From: Phycisphaera sp. TMED9
GTDB lineage: Bacteria > Planctomycetota > Phycisphaerae > Phycisphaerales > SM1A02
DNA: 52,123 bases
Assembly (NCBI GenBank): GCA_002167845.2
Contig: NHBO02000052.1
Coordinates: 14,989 to 67,111 of the forward strand
Direction of reading: 5' to 3'
The notes beneath the pieces were generated by a model. The model worked only from the letters and a program-made list of their open reading frames with translations. It made no database searches and was not told where the DNA came from. The position numbers and the translations under genes are program-made. Each line of letters opens with the position of its first letter. Position 1 is the first letter of the stretch. Shown piece after piece: positions 39,942 to 48,163 of the stretch.

Positions 39942-42900
39942 TCAGCGGCCGGCTTCGATGCGGGAGCGGGTCGACTGCAGAAGGATCCTCGCCTCGTCGT
40001 CTCGCACGTCTTCGCCGGGAATCGGGTCGATCGTCTCGCCATCGCGGGTGAAGCGATCGCGGTCCTTGCACCAGCCGTGGTTGTCCAGAATCCAATGCAT
40101 CGAGTCGGCACCAGGCGGGGCCTCGAAGGTGATCTCGACGCCTTCGCCGGGACCGATGGTGACCACCGCGCCGTCCGCGGCCGAGACGAGATCAAGCACG
40201 TCGCCGAAGCCCGTGTAGCGGCCTCGCTGGTGACGGACGTCCCAGAGCGGGGACCGTGTCGACCAGTCGTAGTCCGGGCAGCGTTGCGGACCATCGATCC
40301 GTTTCGGGAATCCGATCGCGGAGAACTCCGCGCCGCTTGGTGGGAGGGTGACTCGTCGAGCGTCCGGCGGCGCCGATTCGCCGATCACCACCCGAAGCCG
40401 GTCCCAGTAGACCTCTTGATTTGTTCGAAGCCGCAGGGCGTCACATCCCTCCGGGAGTTCGCTCAGCGGGAAGGCCGACGTTCGCGGCATCCCGGCGGGA
40501 TAGCCGAAAGTTCGTTGCACCACGAACCACGCACCGTCCGCGCCGCGTGCTTCGAGGGTGGGGGCGTCGTAAGACGCCTTCGCCTGCCAGGCCGCGAACA
40601 TCGTTTGGGCGTAGGGGTATTCGACCCAGCCGTCCATGAGCAGCCACGGAGTGCGTGGTCCGTCGGCGGTGGGAATCGGTCGATCGAATTCGATGGTCAC
40701 CACGTGTTCGTGGTCGAGTCGGCCGATGAAGCGATGGTCGAGCCGCGGAAGCGGGGCGGCCGTCCGATCGGCATTCGTGACCGCCGGGAGGATCGAATCG
40801 CCGCGATCGTTGATCGCCGTGACGGGGTCGAGGGTGGTTCGGAAGAAGATCGGTTCGCCGGTCGCGGGCGGCCCTTCGATCGCCAGCCGTTCGTCGACGG
40901 CGAGGGACCAATCTTCCGGCAACGACCATCCGACGAGTTTCACCGCGTCGAGATAGCAGACCTCCTCCATCGGCTCGCAGAGGACGAGTCGGAGCCGGCC
41001 ATTCTGGTCGGGGGCGAGTGATCCGGCGGGCATGGGGAAGCGTTCGAATGGTCGCGGTTCGCTGTAGACCCCCGGTTCCAGCAGGTAGCCCACGCCGCCC
41101 ACCCCGAGCACGTCGCTCACAAACCGGAATTCATCACCGTCGTGGGCGAAGAGGACCGGACAGGAGGAGACCTGACGTTGAATCTCGCTGATGCGATCGA
41201 CCGAGCCCGCGGCGAGCGAGGCGCCGTCACCGCCGGCATCGCCCACGCCGGGGACCTCACCCTGGAAGAGCCCGTCGGGCCAGTCGATGAGCAGGTAGGA
41301 GAGTGACTCGGCGCCTCCGAGTCCGAAGGGGATCGGTTGCCGTGACTGGCCCGGTCCGGCATCGGGGCGGAGATTGGATTTGATCGTCCAGCGATCGTCG
41401 AGGCGGGCGGCCAGGATGGCGCCGATGCCGTCAGCGTTGCTTCGCATCGCCTGCGTGGTGTCTTCCGCGCCGGCCAACTCGATCGCCGTGAAGGCGAATC
41501 GTCCCGGGCCCGGGGCGATCATCTGCGGCACGCCGGAGTCGGTCACCGCGATGACGCCGTAGCCATTCTCGGGGTCCGCAAGCATCGGGGTCCACGCCAC
41601 GGGCGAGGACAGGCCCACGGCTGAATCGGTCACGATCTCCATTCGGCCGTCACCATTCACATCCATGACGGCGAGATTGTCGGGCGGTGCCTCGAAAGAG
41701 TGCAGGAGCCTCGGCTCGAAGACGCCGAATTCATCACGGACCCACCTCTGAACGTCGCCATCGCGATCGGCGGTGATGAGGTCCATGGTTCCGTCGCCAT
41801 CCAGATCCCCGCTCGTCGCCAGCATCAGGTCGGCGTTTCGGATCCGTTCGAATTCAAGGTCGTCGTGGCGGTAGTTCCAGAGGCGGTCGTTGAGGTGTAC
41901 GAGGTGTGGTGGGGCATCTCGAATGATCAGAAGATCGAGATCGCGGGTTCCGTCGAGGTCGGCGGCCAGAACCCGCCGAGATCCGGCGTCGCCGCCGATA
42001 CCCGTGGTCTCCGTGACGTCGGTGAAGCGTCCGTCTCGATCGTTGTTCAGAATCGCATCGGGGCCGTCGGCGTTGGCGAGCACGATGTCGAGATCGCCGT
42101 CATGGTCGGTGTCCACGATCGCGACGTCTCGGGTGTCGAAATCGCCGCCGGACGTGTTGGTCGCGGTCGTGACGTCGGTCCAGTCTCCCGGGCCGGTCTG
42201 AAAGAACAGCCGATTGGGGCCGCGTCCCGCGAGGTAGGCATCCGCGCGGCCGTCCTGATCGATGTCCGCGAAGGAGGCGAATTCAATGTCTGGAACGACG
42301 GCGAGGGGGTGCTCGGTCGCCAGTTGGTAGCCGTCTTCGACCCGAAGCAGGACGGCATTGGGGCTGGAGTCTTCGAGTGCTGACGCGATGAAGATGTCCA
42401 ATCGGCCATCGCCATCGAGGTCGGCGACCGCCGGCGTGGCGCCACGTCCGCCACTGCTCCAGTTCGGAGATCCGTCGACGATGGCGAGTGGTTCGGGAAG
42501 TGACCAGGCGCCGCCAAAGGGGCGGGCATCATCCTTCGGCGGTGACCCGCCAGGCCGGGCCATCGACTTGGGACCGAGACGGCCGTAGATCGGGCGGACG
42601 GTCGTGGCTCGCGGGTTGTTCTCGAGGCGTTCGAATGTCGCCAGGGCGGCATCGGCGGTGGCCTCGTCTCCGAGCCGGGCGGCGACTGATCCAAGCCGGT
42701 ACCAGCCACTTCGTTGGTAGGGATCGAGTTCGACGGCGGTCTGGTATGCCTCGGCCGCGGCCTCCGGGTCGTCTCGTTCGAGCGAGAGGCCGTAGTGGTA
42801 CCAGGCGAAAGGATCCGATTCGTCGCCCTCGAGCACCATGGCAAGCCGATCCCGGGCGATGGCGTCGTTTCCGGCTCGGAGATGCAGCACGGCGGAGACG

Positions 42901-43232
42901 AATCCGGCCCGCAGATCTTCGGGGTGGCGAGCATGGAGGTCATCGAGCATCGCGAGCGCCGACGGCTCGTCGTTCTCCTTCTGCCGATTCATGGTGGCGA
43001 TCGCGAGATCGATGCGGGCGTCGAGTCGCTGTGGGTCTCTTTCGACCACTGATTCGAGGATTTGAACCGCATCGTCGTAGTCGTAGCGGGCCAGCAGCCC
43101 GGCGGCCTTGCGGTGGGGACCGTCGAGATCCTCCGTCGCGCCCACCGGGGGGGCGGGCTCGCCGCAACTGGTGAGTCCCACGAGAGTCAGCCCGACCACC
43201 ACCGTCCAGATCCTTGAGATGCCCTTGGTCAT
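39942..43232 (-). CDS. CRTAC1-type lipoprotein: TPR, FG-GAP/VCBS repeats, ASPIC/UnbV
   Basis: This 1096-residue lipoprotein has the lipobox LTSC at 20-23. TPR-like repeats occupy about 35-210 (DPFAWYHYGLSLERDDPEAA, DPYQRSGWYRLGSVAARLGD). At least six FG-GAP/VCBS calcium-type repeats follow (about 265-560), such as VADLDGDGRLDIFIAS, FADIDQDGRADAYLAG and VMDVNGDGRMEIVTD. They probably form a beta-propeller. An ASPIC/UnbV-like segment follows (PFGLGGAESLSYLLIDWPDG). The last 400 residues start with SCPVLFAHDGDEFRFVSDVL, a block usual in this family. It is likely outer-membrane or surface anchored and may bind polymer. A TAGACT hexamer lies six nt before the ATG. Function unknown. Confidence 0.88.
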   Translation of the reverse strand: MTKGISRIWTVVVGLTLVGLTSCGEPAPPVGATEDLDGPHRKAAGLLARYDYDDAVQILESVVERDPQRLDARIDLAIATMNRQKENDEPSALAMLDDLHARHPEDLRAGFVSAVLHLRAGNDAIARDRLAMVLEGDESDPFAWYHYGLSLERDDPEAAAEAYQTAVELDPYQRSGWYRLGSVAARLGDEATADAALATFERLENNPRATTVRPIYGRLGPKSMARPGGSPPKDDARPFGGAWSLPEPLAIVDGSPNWSSGGRGATPAVADLDGDGRLDIFIASALEDSSPNAVLLRVEDGYQLATEHPLAVVPDIEFASFADIDQDGRADAYLAGRGPNRLFFQTGPGDWTDVTTATNTSGGDFDTRDVAIVDTDHDGDLDIVLANADGPDAILNNDRDGRFTDVTETTGIGGDAGSRRVLAADLDGTRDLDLLIIRDAPPHLVHLNDRLWNYRHDDLEFERIRNADLMLATSGDLDGDGTMDLITADRDGDVQRWVRDEFGVFEPRLLHSFEAPPDNLAVMDVNGDGRMEIVTDSAVGLSSPVAWTPMLADPENGYGVIAVTDSGVPQMIAPGPGRFAFTAIELAGAEDTTQAMRSNADGIGAILAARLDDRWTIKSNLRPDAGPGQSRQPIPFGLGGAESLSYLLIDWPDGLFQGEVPGVGDAGGDGASLAAGSVDRISEIQRQVSSCPVLFAHDGDEFRFVSDVLGVGGVGYLLEPGVYSEPRPFERFPMPAGSLAPDQNGRLRLVLCEPMEEVCYLDAVKLVGWSLPEDWSLAVDERLAIEGPPATGEPIFFRTTLDPVTAINDRGDSILPAVTNADRTAAPLPRLDHRFIGRLDHEHVVTIEFDRPIPTADGPRTPWLLMDGWVEYPYAQTMFAAWQAKASYDAPTLEARGADGAWFVVQRTFGYPAGMPRTSAFPLSELPEGCDALRLRTNQEVYWDRLRVVIGESAPPDARRVTLPPSGAEFSAIGFPKRIDGPQRCPDYDWSTRSPLWDVRHQRGRYTGFGDVLDLVSAADGAVVTIGPGEGVEITFEAPPGADSMHWILDNHGWCKDRDRFTRDGETIDPIPGEDVRDDEARILLQSTRSRIEAGR

Positions 43233-43238
43233 GAGGGA

Positions 43239-43244
43239 AGTCTA
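43239..43244 (-). promoter_or_regulatory. -10-like hexamer for the CRTAC1 lipoprotein gene
   Basis: TAGACT on the minus strand, 6 nt before the ATG at 43232. Confidence 0.4.
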
Positions 43245-43286
43245 GGGCCTTCCCGACACGAGGTCATGCTCGATCGCATCGTTGGT

Positions 43287-45116
43287 TCAATCCAGGAAGT
43301 GGATTCCAAAGGGAGCCACCCTGACGGTGGTATCTCCCACCTTGCCGCGAATGATGTACTTCACGAGTCGGTCCGTGAGCAGGCCGAGGATGGAACCGAC
43401 CTCGCCCGTGGAATCCTGAAGGGCCTCGAGCGGGCCCGCATTGGCATCAAGATGCACGCTTCCGTCGAATCCGATGGTCCCCTTCGCTCGGACGCCAATG
43501 GCTCCAGCGAGCATGTTCATCCGGCTGAAATCGACTTTTTCATCGTCGATGTTGAAGACCAGATCCGCCCGGTCCTTCTGGGTGGGATTGAGCACGACGA
43601 TTCGCATCAGAGTCGCCAGATGCTTCCAGGCGTCCGTACCGCTCAGCACGCCCTTGGTGATCTGGAGGGTTCCACCGCCCTCGAGGCTCTCGGCTGGTGA
43701 AGCGAGATTGAGATCGACTTCGATCGATGCGTCGACTTCCCCGGCATACCGATCGGGGGGGCCGCCACCGACTCGCTGGAGATCCTGGATCTTCATGTCC
43801 TCGATCCGGATGGACGCGAAGGCGTCGACGGTCTTCGCCAATGCCTCGACTTTCTGGAGGGAGGCGGCATTGATCAAATTTCCGCCGAGGTTGTCCTCCA
43901 ACTTCTTCAACGACTCCGGGGTGGCTCTCGGCAACGCTTGCGGGGAGTCGGCCGAGGTCGTGGTCTTCGCGGTCGTCGCGTTCGTCGTGACATCCACGGT
44001 GACGCCGGGTTCCCCGCGGGTGACGGCATCCGAGAGCCGCAGAGTCCCGGTCATGGTTCCGTCCAGGGCTTTGACGACGATCGGTTCCAGCAGGAGCGTC
44101 TCCTTCTCGGTCCGCCCGCTCGCGGAAGCTTCGTCGATCGAGATCAACATGGAGTCGACGGCGAAGTGGGTCGGCCCGAGCTTCATGTCGATCTTGGTCT
44201 TGCTGGAGAGGAAGTCGTCGATGTTGAACGTCCCCTTCAGTCCGGCATCGAGCCGGCCTTCGATCTTGTGCGCTTCAATGAAGGTCTGGACCTGGGGCGG
44301 AAGCATCTTTCGCGAGTCGTCGTCGAGCGTCAGGTCCAGTTTGACGAGAATCAGTTCGACGTCGAGGGTGTCGATGTTGACGCCGCCATCCACCTTGAAG
44401 TCAAGGAGTTTTCCCTGGGTCAACTGGGTGTCGACTTCATACCAGCCGGGCCCTTTGCCAAGGTCGACCTTCTTCGCGCCGTCCTTCCCCCGGTTGTTGA
44501 GGGAGAACTTGAGATCCTTCAACAGCATGGGTTTGTCGTTGCCCTCGATCAGATACTCGAAATCGAGTCCCTCGACGTTGATCTGATCGATGGCGAACAC
44601 ATCACTGATCGAGCGGTCGGCCGAACTGTCATCGCCGGTACTGGTCGAGTCGGGTTTGGAATCGGGTTTGGAATCGGGTTTGGAGCCAGAGTCCGAGTTC
44701 GAGTCGGAGTCCTTGAGAAAATCTCCCCAGCCGACGACGTCGCCTTCCTTGGTCACGAGGATCTTGCCGACCGGATTCACGAAATCGAGATCGCGGAAGA
44801 CGAGTGGTCCGTCGAAGATCGGCAATCGATCGAGGGTGATGCCGACCTCCTCGGCGGTCAGGATGTCGACGGGTTTTCCGTCCGCGCCGGTGGAGGTCAA
44901 CTTGGGATTGACCATCTTGACGTGGAGGGGGAAGGAGTATTCGAGTTTCTCGATGGTGAGTGTCGGCTTGACGTACTCGGCGGCAAGCGCGAGAAGCTGA
45001 GCCCGGATCGTCGGCTCGGCGAGGCGTGCCACGAGGCTGATCCAGGCCGGGGACGTCACCGCCAGGATGGCGATGACGATGAGGAATCGGATGAGGAACT
45101 TGCGGAGTCTTGGCAT
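43287..45116 (-). CDS. AsmA-like membrane-anchored protein
   Basis: This 609-residue protein has one N-terminal membrane helix (RKFLIRFLIVIAILAVTSPA). A long beta-rich periplasmic part follows, typical of AsmA/TamB-like bridge proteins thought to shuttle phospholipids to the outer membrane. Near the end, GGGTLQITKGVLSGTDAW, DDEKVDFSRMNMLAGAIGVR and AKGTIGFDG match the AsmA C-terminal pattern. Residues about 136-165 are a Ser/Asp/Lys linker with SKPDSKPDSKPDS encoded by tandem 12-bp repeats. TAGACT lies ten nt before the ATG. The 35 codons open upstream are not used. It precedes the CRTAC1 gene on the same strand by 54 bp. Confidence 0.85.
   Translation of the reverse strand: MPRLRKFLIRFLIVIAILAVTSPAWISLVARLAEPTIRAQLLALAAEYVKPTLTIEKLEYSFPLHVKMVNPKLTSTGADGKPVDILTAEEVGITLDRLPIFDGPLVFRDLDFVNPVGKILVTKEGDVVGWGDFLKDSDSNSDSGSKPDSKPDSKPDSTSTGDDSSADRSISDVFAIDQINVEGLDFEYLIEGNDKPMLLKDLKFSLNNRGKDGAKKVDLGKGPGWYEVDTQLTQGKLLDFKVDGGVNIDTLDVELILVKLDLTLDDDSRKMLPPQVQTFIEAHKIEGRLDAGLKGTFNIDDFLSSKTKIDMKLGPTHFAVDSMLISIDEASASGRTEKETLLLEPIVVKALDGTMTGTLRLSDAVTRGEPGVTVDVTTNATTAKTTTSADSPQALPRATPESLKKLEDNLGGNLINAASLQKVEALAKTVDAFASIRIEDMKIQDLQRVGGGPPDRYAGEVDASIEVDLNLASPAESLEGGGTLQITKGVLSGTDAWKHLATLMRIVVLNPTQKDRADLVFNIDDEKVDFSRMNMLAGAIGVRAKGTIGFDGSVHLDANAGPLEALQDSTGEVGSILGLLTDRLVKYIIRGKVGDTTVRVAPFGIHFLD
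44648..44683. repeat. 12-bp tandem repeats in the AsmA-like gene
   Basis: The unit gggtttggaatc occurs about three times in a row (the last copy diverges at its end), coding SKPD repeats in a flexible linker. Copy number could vary without frameshift. Confidence 0.85.
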
Positions 45117-45126
45117 GGTCGTTCTC

Positions 45127-45132
45127 AGTCTA
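45127..45132 (-). promoter_or_regulatory. -10-like hexamer for the AsmA-like gene
   Basis: TAGACT on the minus strand, 10 nt before the ATG at 45116. Confidence 0.35.
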
Positions 45133-45226
45133 GGTTGCTGAGGGGCTTTGAGTTGAGAAGGCCTTTTCGGTGGCCCTTGCCGCGGATATTCGAGTTCGAG
45201 GTCCCCGGGCCGCTCATGCAAGAAGA

Positions 45227-45260
45227 ACGCACGACGGAATCCTGACGGACCGTCGTGCGT
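45227..45260 (-). terminator. Terminator of the Met-type tRNA
   Basis: The inverted repeat acgcacgacgg / ccgtcgtgcgt begins five nt after the tRNA on the minus strand and is followed there by tcttcttgc. Confidence 0.8.
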
Positions 45261-45264
45261 GGAA

Positions 45265-45338
<74 letters not shown>

Positions 45339-45400
45339 GTCTGGATTTCGGATCGGTGATGGTAGCCGCGACGGACGGCGCGTCAAGGCCGCGTCGTGCT

Positions 45401-47314
45401 TCAGGCGGTCGCGGTGCACCCATTCCGCTGTCTGACCCAGCGAGTGCCGATTTCGGTCGCGGCGAAGGCCGGATCCACCCGAGCGATCGCCGCGGCGATG
45501 AGGCCCATGAACATCGGCTGGGGCTCCAGCGGGCGTCCGGTCAATTCGGGGTGGTACTGGGCTCCGATGAAGTACGGATGCGTCTCCAATGGAAGCTCGA
45601 GGACCTGCATGATCGGGAATTCAGGGTGCCGGCCGGTGAACCGGAGGCCGCCCGAATCGAGTTGATCGATGTATTCGGGCTCGACTTCGAACCGATGGCG
45701 GAAGCGCTCTCGAACCAGGGTTCGCTGCCCATGAAGGAAGCTCACGAGGGATTTGGGTTCGAGGATCACGTCCTGGGCGCCGAGTCGCATGGTGCCACCC
45801 ATGATGCCTTCGAGCTTCTTCTGATCCGGGAGCTCGGAGATCATCGGATGCTTGCAGTTCGGATTGAATTCGGTGGAATCGGCGTCGGTCAGGCCGAGCG
45901 CATTGCGGGCGAATTCGATCACCGCGACCTGGAATCCGAGGCAGATGCCCAGAAACGGGACGCCCTGGGTCCGGGCGTATTCAACGCAACGGATCTTGCC
46001 TTCGACACCGCGGACGCCGAATCCTCCCGGAACGATGATCGCATCCATGTCGCCGAGCGTCGCGGCCGCATCGTCCGCCGTCGCGATTTCAGTGGTATCG
46101 ATCCATTCGGTCTCGATTCGACAGTTGAGGTGGATTCCGGCGTGCTCGACCGCCTTGTCGATCGAGGCGTAGGCATCTCGAAGTGCCGCGTACTTTCCGG
46201 CGATTCCAAGCTTGATCGAACGGGAGCGGGGGGCCGACAGATTGGTCGAGAAGTCGGTCCACTTCACGCGAGCGGCATCCTCATGAACCGGATCCACTCG
46301 GTCGTGCAGGGAGAGCATCGAGAGGATCTCGCGATCGAGGCTGGCCTTCCGCATCTCCTCGGGGATCGAATAGACCGAATCCCGATCGTGCATCGAGAAG
46401 ATGCGGCTCATCGGGACGTTGGAGAACATTCCGATCTTCTCCATGACCGTTTCAGTGACCGGATTCTTGGCCCGGCACGCGACGATGTTGGGCTGAATGC
46501 CCGCTTCCATGAGCCGCTTGATTCCGAGCTGGGCCGCCTTGGACTTCTGTTCGCCGAGGATCTGTGGTTCGAGGATGTAGGCGAGGGCGACGAAGCATGC
46601 TGATCCCGGCCCCTCCTCGAAGGCGAGTTCACGGAGGGCCTCGATGTAGAAGCCGTTCTCGTAGTCGCCGGCCGTGCCGCCGACTTCGACGAAGACGACG
46701 TCGGCCGGTCCGCCGTCCTTGCCGCCACGCATCGCAAGCTCCCGGAGCTTGTATTTCACGGCGCCGGTGACATGGGGAATCATCTGGACGTCGCGGCCGA
46801 GATACCCGCCACGGCGTTCCCGATCGAGCACCTCGGTGTAGACCTGTCCGGCGGTGACGTAGTTGCGCCGGGTGAGATTCTGATGAAGCATCCGCTCGTA
46901 CGTGCCGAGGTCCATGTCGGTCTCGAGCCCGTCGTCGAGGACGAACACTTCACCATGCCGGTATGGGTTCAGGGTGCCGCTGTCGATGTTCAGATAGCCC
47001 TCCATCTTGATGGGGGCCACCGAGAGTCCCTTGTCCTGGAGGAGCTTTGCGAGAGAGCTTGAGAAGATTCCCTTGCCCAGCCCGCTCATCACGGTTCCGA
47101 TGACCGCGACATATCGAGTTCGACCTCGGACGTACCCGGTCGGCTCCGGGCTGTACCACTCCGTGGACTCGCCGGATTTGCCGAAACTGGCAAGGAAGTC
47201 CGCCTCCACCGGGTCGGCTGAATCGCCGGAACCAGAGGGCTTGGAGCTCGAATTGGAGGAGCCGCCGCCCTTGTCGGAGGCGGCGGAATCGAAGTGGCGC
47301 GGCTTTTGGGGCAT
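45401..47314 (-). CDS. pyrG: CTP synthase with N-terminal extension
   Basis: It converts UTP, ATP and glutamine to CTP. The 637-residue protein is about 90 longer than usual. A Ser/Gly-rich extension of about 66 residues precedes RYVAVIGTVMSGLGKGIFSS. The synthetase domain runs to about 335 (IKMEGYLNIDSGTLNPYRHGE, VEVGGTAGDYE). The glutaminase domain (about 365-620) has Cys458 in GICLGFQ and His/Glu in YHPEL. The N-terminal motif differs from the common VTGGVVSSLGKG form, suggesting a divergent subfamily. No alternative start codon is evident nearer the domain, and a TACACT hexamer five nt before the ATG supports the long form. It lies downstream of kdsB, whose enzyme uses CTP. Confidence 0.95.
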   Translation of the reverse strand: MPQKPRHFDSAASDKGGGSSNSSSKPSGSGDSADPVEADFLASFGKSGESTEWYSPEPTGYVRGRTRYVAVIGTVMSGLGKGIFSSSLAKLLQDKGLSVAPIKMEGYLNIDSGTLNPYRHGEVFVLDDGLETDMDLGTYERMLHQNLTRRNYVTAGQVYTEVLDRERRGGYLGRDVQMIPHVTGAVKYKLRELAMRGGKDGGPADVVFVEVGGTAGDYENGFYIEALRELAFEEGPGSACFVALAYILEPQILGEQKSKAAQLGIKRLMEAGIQPNIVACRAKNPVTETVMEKIGMFSNVPMSRIFSMHDRDSVYSIPEEMRKASLDREILSMLSLHDRVDPVHEDAARVKWTDFSTNLSAPRSRSIKLGIAGKYAALRDAYASIDKAVEHAGIHLNCRIETEWIDTTEIATADDAAATLGDMDAIIVPGGFGVRGVEGKIRCVEYARTQGVPFLGICLGFQVAVIEFARNALGLTDADSTEFNPNCKHPMISELPDQKKLEGIMGGTMRLGAQDVILEPKSLVSFLHGQRTLVRERFRHRFEVEPEYIDQLDSGGLRFTGRHPEFPIMQVLELPLETHPYFIGAQYHPELTGRPLEPQPMFMGLIAAAIARVDPAFAATEIGTRWVRQRNGCTATA

Positions 47315-47319
47315 AGACG

Positions 47320-47325
47320 AGTGTA
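47320..47325 (-). promoter_or_regulatory. -10-like hexamer for pyrG
   Basis: TACACT on the minus strand, 5 nt before the ATG at 47314. Confidence 0.4.
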
Positions 47326-47389
47326 CCGCGCGACGGGGCTCGGACTCAAGGGGCGTGGTCGGAGATCCGGGTTCGTGGATGAAGCGCCG

Positions 47390-48163
47390 TCAACCGCGGT
47401 GGCTCGCCTGCCAGCGAGCGACGAAGGCGGCGTATTGCTCAGGGGTGTCGATCCCGCCGCCGTCCGATTGATGGATCGCCACGGCGATTCGGCCGCCGTG
47501 TTCGAGGACTCGCAGCTGTTCGAGCCGTTCCGATCGTTCCAGAGGCGACTCGGGCCACCCGGCGAACTTCGGGAGAAACTCCCGCCGGTAGGCATAAAGC
47601 CCGACGTGTCGCAACGGGGTGATCCCAGCGTCGTCGCGATCGAAGGGGATCGGACTCCGGCTGAAGTAGATGGCGCGACCATCCAGGCCGGTCACCACTT
47701 TCACCTGATTCGGGTCGGTGGGATCGCCATCGGGCCCGAATGGGACGGCGATGGTGGCCATGTCGGCCTCGGAATCATCGCTCAGGGCCAGCACCACCGC
47801 ATCGATGGCGGTGGGGTCCAGTTCCGGTTCGTCACCCTGGACGTTGACAAGGATCGCCTCGGCCGGCATTTCGCCGGAAAGCCGTTCGGCGACTTCGGCG
47901 AGGCGGCTGGTCCCGTTCGGATGGTCAAAGGACGTCTTGATCGCCTCGACCCCGGCCTCTTCGGCGACCCGGATGATCTCGGGATCCGGCGCGGTGACGA
48001 TGACCCGGTCCACGCTCGAGGCGGCGCGAGCGCGATCAACGACGTGAAGGATCATGGGTCGCCCGGTTTCGGCGGCGAGGGCCTTCCCGGGGAATCTCGT
48101 CGAATCCAGCCGAGTGGGGATCACGGCGGTGACCGACGGCGGGACTGAGGAGGAAGCGCTCAG
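47390..48163 (-). CDS. kdsB: 3-deoxy-manno-octulosonate cytidylyltransferase (start uncertain)
   Basis: CMP-KDO synthetase activates KDO with CTP for lipopolysaccharide core synthesis, which implies an LPS-type outer membrane. Family patterns are VIPTRLDSTRFPGKAL, PMILHVVDRA, HPNGTSRLAEV, VNVQGDEPEL and IYFSRSPIPFDRD, with HVGLYAYRREFL and IDTPEQ near the end. The start is unclear. The only standard start codon near the domain is a GTG at 48124, which would begin inside the first beta strand and lacks a ribosome site. A CTG at 48163 overlaps the upstream TPR gene's TGA (CTGA) and has AAGGA nine nt upstream, giving 257 residues; I use it with reservation. Confidence 0.9.
   Translation of the reverse strand: MSASSSVPPSVTAVIPTRLDSTRFPGKALAAETGRPMILHVVDRARAASSVDRVIVTAPDPEIIRVAEEAGVEAIKTSFDHPNGTSRLAEVAERLSGEMPAEAILVNVQGDEPELDPTAIDAVVLALSDDSEADMATIAVPFGPDGDPTDPNQVKVVTGLDGRAIYFSRSPIPFDRDDAGITPLRHVGLYAYRREFLPKFAGWPESPLERSERLEQLRVLEHGGRIAVAIHQSDGGGIDTPEQYAAFVARWQASHRG

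Noticed and set aside
43938-45245. 435-codon plus frame opposite the AsmA-like gene
   Set aside because: Antisense shadow with mirrored repeats.
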